NCBI GenBank assembly: GCA_019054805.1
Contig: JAHQIY010000004.1
Coordinates: 3,782,001-3,846,000, forward strand
Length of the DNA: 64,000 nt
Reading direction: 5' to 3'
From: Brachionus manjavacas
Taxonomy: Eukaryota; Rotifera; Eurotatoria; Ploima; Brachionidae
In this document: in pieces, positions 58,465 to 64,000 of the stretch
Layout of the letters: each line of letters starts with the position of its first letter
Numbering within the stretch: position 1 is the first letter of the stretch
The notes under the pieces: generated by a model
Told to the model about the DNA's origin: nothing
The model's input: only the letters and a program-made list of their open reading frames with translations
Databases searched by the model: none
Translations under genes and position numbers: made by a program

Positions 58465-61400
58465 TTATTCATATGAACTTTTACTTGTTATTCGAGAGCT
58501 ACTAGCTAAACGCTTTACTTTCGATGCTTTTTCACTTAAATCCGGTAGATTTTCTTTATCCGAAATTCCCCGTTTAAAACCTTGCTGAATTTCATTTTTT
58601 GACGTCCGGCTTAAATTACTTGACAAATGAAATGATACTGTAGGATTCTCTGAGGTTGCAGTAAATAAAGAATGCTTTAAATCTTCACCTGATGGTCTAT
58701 AATTTTTTAGCAATTCGTCATTTGGTTTCGGGCCATTAATTTCTTCAGTCTTGTTTTTTTCTTTTTGCTTCGGACTTTTACCTGTCTGGATGTACTCTTC
58801 GTAATCCTGATCATTAAACTGAATTGTTTCTCTTGTAATTTTAAAACAATAATCTCGATTTATTTCACACAAAGAATCCGTATTTTGCCTTAAATCCTGG
58901 GTGTAACTCAAACCTTGTTCCATTTTATGGTTGAATAAAGTATCGAATTCTCTTATTTCTAGCTGAAGTTTTTCCAATTGTTTATTAATATTAGTTTCGT
59001 TATCCTTAAATTTATATTCTTAGATTAAAAATAAAAAATTGTAATTTTTTAAGATTACTTTGTAATTTAGCTGAATTTTTTTACATATTTTTTCAAATTG
59101 GTCGAATTGAGAGCCCAAAGAATTAATGATCTCTTTGTGGCTTTCGTCTTCAGTCTTTCAAATTAAAAATAATATATAAATTCGAATTTCCATCTTTAAA
59201 AATTTCATTAAAATATTAAATTTCTTAAAGATTCTTTGAATATTTTAAAACAAAGTCTCATTTTAAAGAGAAATACTTATCTTCTCATACCGTCTAGTCC
59301 AATCACCCTATACCACTAGTTAAGTTAATTAAATCATCTTCAAAATTATCTTAAAAATTCTAAATTTTTTTTCTCAAAATTAAAAAAATATTTAGTAAAT
59401 ATTTTTAGAAAAAAGTGAATATTTTCACGCATATTTATGAATATCCTATCAACAAAATAGTTTTTAATAAATTAACTAAATTATTAAATCTACTTTTTTC
59501 GCTCAAGAAAGTTGTCTTAATAAATTTTAATAAAAATATTTTATTTAAAAATAAATTAAAAAAACTAAAAAAGAGAGAAAAGGTATTGCATGAGATTAGG
59601 CGTTGACACTTTTTGCTGGTTTCATGGAGAAGGGATCATCTTAATGTCTCTTTATTTTGGGTCGAATTTTTCATTTAAAAAAGAACTTTAAAACTTTTGA
59701 TAATGATCTTTTTTTTGATCATATTAATTTAAAAAATTTTGAACAATGTGTTATTCGAGTGGGTTCGTCATTTGGAACTATATTCAGAGCATATTTTCTT
59801 CTTACAGAGTTTGAAATTCGTAATTGCCTGAACAAATAAAAACTATGTAATCAGTATTTACAAGGATGATCTAATGTGCTGTTTATTGCTTCAATTTTAT
59901 TTTATTAAAATACTCTATATCTAAAGGTAGGTCATTTAAAGACCTCGAAAACGAAGATTTCAATTTAATTTTTTTTTAATAAAAGTAATTTAAACATTCA
60001 CTTTTTTTTGTTTTTTAAAAAAAAATTGTAAATTTCTATCAAAAAATAGTATAAATAAATTTGAAAATTAATTTTAAAAAAACTGTATACCCTTGCAAAG
60101 AAGCCCAAGTGCTAAAACCTTTAATTCGGGTTTTGTACCTAGGGCTACGAACCATCGATGAATAAAAATCAAACTATTTTGATTTTCAAAATTAAACATT
60201 CTTTATAATTTGATATTTTATGCTTAATTTTAAACATTTACATTTATGATAGCAAATTTCAAATTTCAGTGCCTCATTAAAAATTAGGATTTTTAATTAT
60301 TTATTTAAAAAATAATTAAAATTTCTTAAAAAATCTCTTAAACTTGTTATCCTTGCTCTAAAATTTGAATTTGAATTTTAAGTTTTTTCTTCGTTTAAAC
60401 TATAAAGCCGGATTTAATTTTAGTTTTCGGATTTTAACCATCACTTTATTTTTGATTATCATTTTTTGGCTCGGCATTAAAACCGAAATTTTTGATTTTA
60501 GAACATACTCGATGAATTAGGGTCTCTATTACATAGAATAGATGGTACGTAGTCCTAGGGACCAGAATATTGGGTTCAGCCCTTGGGCTTCTTTGCAAAA
60601 GTGTACGGTAAAATCCGATAATGGTAAAAACCAACCATTCTATAAAAATATGAAATGAAATTTCAAGATTTTCACTTTTTACCGTATTATGATTTGGCTA
60701 CTTGCTAGACTACCTATTTAACTGTCCATAAATTTGAACAGAACCGCGACCAAAAAAAAATTGGTTTAGTCCACTGGCTAACAACATAATCGAAAATTAA
60801 TATTAATTTTAATTTTTGAATTCGATTGAGAACAATTTTTTTTGTTGAAAAAACATTCAATATAAATGAAACTTATTTTATGTCTTTATTTTTTATCATT
60901 TTCAATTAGTATAATCTTAATCTCAAATTTTTTTTTCCATTTTAATCAATCAAACTATAAATAATTATAAAAACCCTACCATTTTAAATCCTTGGATAGA
61001 ATTAGAAAAATGAAGACTACAGACATCAAATTTTTCATTAAGACTTTTTGCCAAGAAATTCAACTTAAAAAAATTAATTAAAAAAAGCCAAAAATTAAAA
61101 ATTAAAATTACCTCGATGAATTTTTTGGAATTGTTCTCTATTAAAGTCTTGATGGGTGCATTTATCTGGCTATCTAATTCAGAGCCAAATTTTTTATTTT
61201 TCTTTTGCTCACTTTCTTTAATTAGATCAACTAAATCGTTGTAATTTTTGGTGCTATTTTCAGAATTTCTGCTCAATTGTTCGCATTGAGATCCGAATTT
61301 GTCCAATTTTGAGTTCAAGCGTTGGCTCACCTTGTTTACCAAATCCTGGATAGAATTCATAGACTCGTTTATCTCATTTTTTAAACTTTGCTTAAAAACA

Positions 61401-63607
61401 AATAATTCACTTATGTGACTTTTATTGGACTCATTCGATTCGTTTAAGCCAGCTAGACTGGATATTATCTTGGAGTTGGATTCATTCGACTCTCTAATTT
61501 GGTCGGCCAAAAAGTTATTAATTATTTTAAAAAAATTCGACTCAAAACTGGCACAATCTTGGCTTAAAGTTTCTATGGACCCGTTCAATTTGCAACATGT
61601 TTTTATAAAACTATCCTTATGTTCTTGACAAAAGTTCACCACATTGTCACAAGTTTGACCAAAATTGGAATGGTGAGCGTCAATTGTTTTCTTTAGATTA
61701 TCAAAGTTTTCTTTGAAAATATTTTCGAGCTCTTTCTCGACAAAATAAAGCTGGGATTCGGTCCACGCTTTGCTCTTCTTGTCTATCCAGTCCAAGTGCT
61801 GCTGCTCCTGTTCATTTTTCTCATGGCTTAGCAGCTGAATTTCTCTAAGCAGCTCGCATAGCGAGCAATTTTTTTGCTTGCTTGTTACCAGAATTTCGTG
61901 CTCTTTTACATTCAGCGTGGAAACATTTTGGTTCACAAAATTTGCGAACTTGTTCACTAAAGTCCTATTTTTGCTTTCCAAACCCTTGAGTCTGTCAATT
62001 TTACAAAAAAGCTGAGCATTGTCAGCCTCTAGTTCAGAGTTGGAGTGGACCAATTTTTTAGCCTGACTGGACAATTTTTCTTCGGATGCCTTGCGCTCTG
62101 CGACTAAAAATCTCAATTCTTTGATCTGTTGCTCTAAGCTATCAACACGGCTAGATGTTTTGCTCAAGGCGGTCTGCGTTTGGTACAAATTCTCATTTTT
62201 TTCCTCCAATTCTTCCTCTAGCTTTTTAAGTTCTTCCTTCTTAAAGTCCAATTGTTCGCTATTTGCCGAAAATTTCTTTATGTATTCACGCAATTCAAGC
62301 TTGAGCATTTTGGTATTGGACTCCATCTCTTGGTAAATTTCAGCCGGCAAGTAAACACCATTTTTTTCTCTTGTAGCATTTAGCTCCCTCTTAAGTCTCT
62401 CAATTTCTTCGTTATACTCCTTGATTAGTTGTTTTTTGACCAGCTTTTGGTTGATTTCGGGCTTGTTTCGTATTGATTTGGCCTTGTGGGCATAGTCAAG
62501 AGTGCTCAGCGTTTCCTCTAGATTACAAAGAGCAGGACTAACTGTGGCAATTATGGTGGTTTTTGTTCTACCACCCAAGGAGTCCTGCAGTAGTCTGGTC
62601 AAATTGCTTTCTCGGTAGGGAATGTGATCGCTGTGCTGCACCAAAGCGGTGATAACACGGCCTAGAGTGGTCAAGCTTTTGTTTATTTTTCCTGCCTCTG
62701 CGGCTCTCTTGCCAGTGGCGCCAGATCTTTCGATATTTTCGCTACCGGCCAAGTCGACCAAATTCAATTTTCCCACTTTGATTATTTCTTCGCCTTCAAT
62801 GGCTCGGTCTTTTATAAAAACAGTTATTGTAAAAATGGAATGAGATCTGCTCGATTGATTGTTCATTAGGGTGCTAGCTTTTTGGCGCCGATCAGCGCCT
62901 TTTTGTAGTATTTTAAATACTTGGTTTTTATTTAGTACATTAACTTCTTCCAATTTTGAGACAATGACGGAGCCTTTTCGGCCCGGGTCATCGTAGATTT
63001 TGAGCTTTTCCTCTTTGTCTAAACTGGAATCACTGAGTAAATCGGTTAGCTCTTCGTTGTAGAGTTCCATGTAGCTTATCTTGACGGAGTATTCACAGTG
63101 AGGCATAGAGGAAAGCAGGGTGAAGAGATGCGATACCGAGCGAGGTATTATTCCGACATTGGGATCGTCTTCCCATGTGGAATCATTTAATTGGGAATAG
63201 TCGCCCTCCATGGTAAAAGTTTTTCCAGTTCCTGTTTGACCATAGGCAAATATGGTGCAATTGTAGCCTTCGAGAGCTTCTTTGACCACTGGTCTAACCA
63301 CTTGATTGTACACATCGATTTGTTTTGATTCCATCCCGAATACCTTTGATTAAAGTTTTAAAATTAAAATTATTTTTTGTGAATTTTACTTTGTCAAAGG
63401 TGAATGTTTTTGTGCTTGAGATTGATGAGTTTCGATCGATTGCCACAACTTCTCTGCGTCTCTCGTTGCATTCAATTACACAATAGCTATTTGACTTTTT
63501 TTCTCGATCACTCAAGGGTCTTTTTTAAAATTTTAATTCAGAAAAATAGATAATTAGTTCGCATCTTACCGACATCTTACAGCCACCTGAATATTCTGCG
63601 CAGACAT
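58465..63607 (-). CDS. kif11: Kinesin-5 (Eg5/KIF11/BimC) mitotic motor, complete
   Basis: Six exons all join in phase: 63570-63607, 63390-63519, 61112-63343, 60980-61063, 59059-59154 and 58465-59004. They total 1,039 codons, the usual kinesin-5 length. The tiny first exon gives MSAQNIQVAVRC, completing the motor start (VRCRPLSDREK). The motor has P-loop GQTGTGKT (91-98), loop-5 STWEDDPNVGIIPR with Trp113, switch I NNQSSRSH (217-224), switch II DLAGSE (253-258) and neck KSIRNKPEINQK. A long coiled coil follows. The tail has TGKSP (934-938), where the BimC box with its Cdk1 site sits in other kinesin-5s, but the rest of the box is weak. A KEN-like DKEN lies near the C-terminus. The protein acts as a tetramer sliding antiparallel spindle microtubules. 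Intron 3 is 48 bases and stays open if retained. Intron 4 is 1,825 bases and holds a foldback repeat. Confidence 0.93.
59155..60979 (-). other. Kinesin intron 4, unusually long
   Basis: At 1,825 bases it is about 35 times longer than the gene's other introns (46-54 bases). Short frames at 59415-59839 are A/T-rich and show no motif. Exons on both sides join in phase, so no additional coding exon is required. Confidence 0.7.
60085..60606. repeat. Foldback (MITE-like) element inside kinesin intron 4
   Basis: The left arm 60085-60157 and right arm 60541-60606 are inverted copies. They share GCAAAGAAGCCCAAG, CCTAGG and CTACG.ACCATC blocks, at roughly 75-80 percent identity. The interior of about 380 bases is AT-rich with no coding frame. 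It probably accounts for much of the unusual length of this intron. Confidence 0.65.
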
Positions 63608-64000
63608 TTCAAATATAATTTATTTTTTTATTAATTAGACTTTTGAAAATTTAAAAAACTAAGTACAAAAATTTATTTTTAATTATTTTAGTACATGTGG
63701 GTCTTTGCGTAAAAAAATTTTGTCTTCATTGTCTTCAAAATATCGATTGTCCAAAATTTTTTAAATTAATCAAACCACCATTATTTTAAGTTATTGATGG
63801 ATTTTTGGATATTAATTAAGAAAAATTCGCAAATAAAAAAAATAAGATCAAGAAATATTTATTTGTTTTAAGTCTTTGGCTGAGGCCGCTATCCGACCAC
63901 TTCAGTGTGCTGTGAAATAAAGCGCACCGTAAAAGATATGTACAATTCAATTAAATTAAGTTAAGCATTAAATTAATTAAATTAATTAAGATCAAGGAAT
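63608..64000. other. Upstream flank of the kinesin gene
   Basis: This should include the kinesin promoter. No TATA box can be singled out in such AT-rich DNA. A less AT-rich patch at about 63880-63935 is conspicuous but does not fold into a tRNA that I can recognise. Confidence 0.45.

Noticed and set aside
59415-59839. Two short plus-strand frames within kinesin intron 4
   Set aside because: They are A/T-driven composition, have no motif, and the flanking kinesin exons join in phase without them.
63880-63935. Possible tRNA or other small RNA gene
   Set aside because: The patch is less AT-rich, but I could not form a cloverleaf or find proper A and B boxes.

Overview
The window is AT-rich animal nuclear DNA. 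Host genes have introns of about 46-54 bases, apart from one of 1.8 kb. Three host genes are recognisable. At the left is a RABEPK-like kelch protein (1308-2399, +). In the middle-right is a class A seven-helix receptor (55318-56633, -). At the right is a complete six-exon kinesin-5/KIF11 motor (58465-63607, -). A small-genome invertebrate fits the short introns and the mix of LINE, MULE, hAT and inverted-repeat retroelements. A rotifer is my best guess, but this is inference only.

About 53 kb between the kelch gene and the receptor is built from two overlapping tandem duplications. Unit A (7,546 bases) occurs twice: 3735-11280 and 11281-18826. Unit B (about 13.55 kb) occurs three times: 15721-29243, 29244-42793 and 42794-56374. 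Unit B starts inside the LINE of the second A copy and ends inside the receptor gene. Without the extra copies the locus would be about 29 kb. Copies are nearly identical and differ mainly in homopolymer length plus a few shared substitutions and small insertions.

Unit A carries an orphan exon-like segment, a short RT fragment of one LINE (+), a decayed Jockey-like LINE (-), an RTE-like LINE (+) ending in an (ATT)n tail, an isolated retroelement terminal repeat, one end of a large inverted-repeat transposon, an hAT transposase tail (-) and the start of a FLYWCH/MULE transposase gene (+).

Unit B carries the LINE tail and then a composite transposon of about 9.4 kb with GCGTGA-rich inverted ends. 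Inside it lie the hAT tail, the MULE gene, and a broken gag-RT-RNase H retroelement flanked by 55-base direct repeats. It also holds several unrecognised short-intron genes, called C, D, E and F here. A second, zinc-finger/AT-hook MULE-like element follows, and then the receptor. Only the third B copy joins the receptor's 5' half. In the first two copies the receptor is cut and fused to antisense LINE sequence through a short templated filler.

The best candidates for something undescribed are the composite element with its unrecognised genes, above all the two-intron 117-residue gene E that is open only in the middle B copy, and the overlapping duplication itself. I found no CRISPR array, no convincing tRNA or rRNA gene, and no bacterial-type operon.
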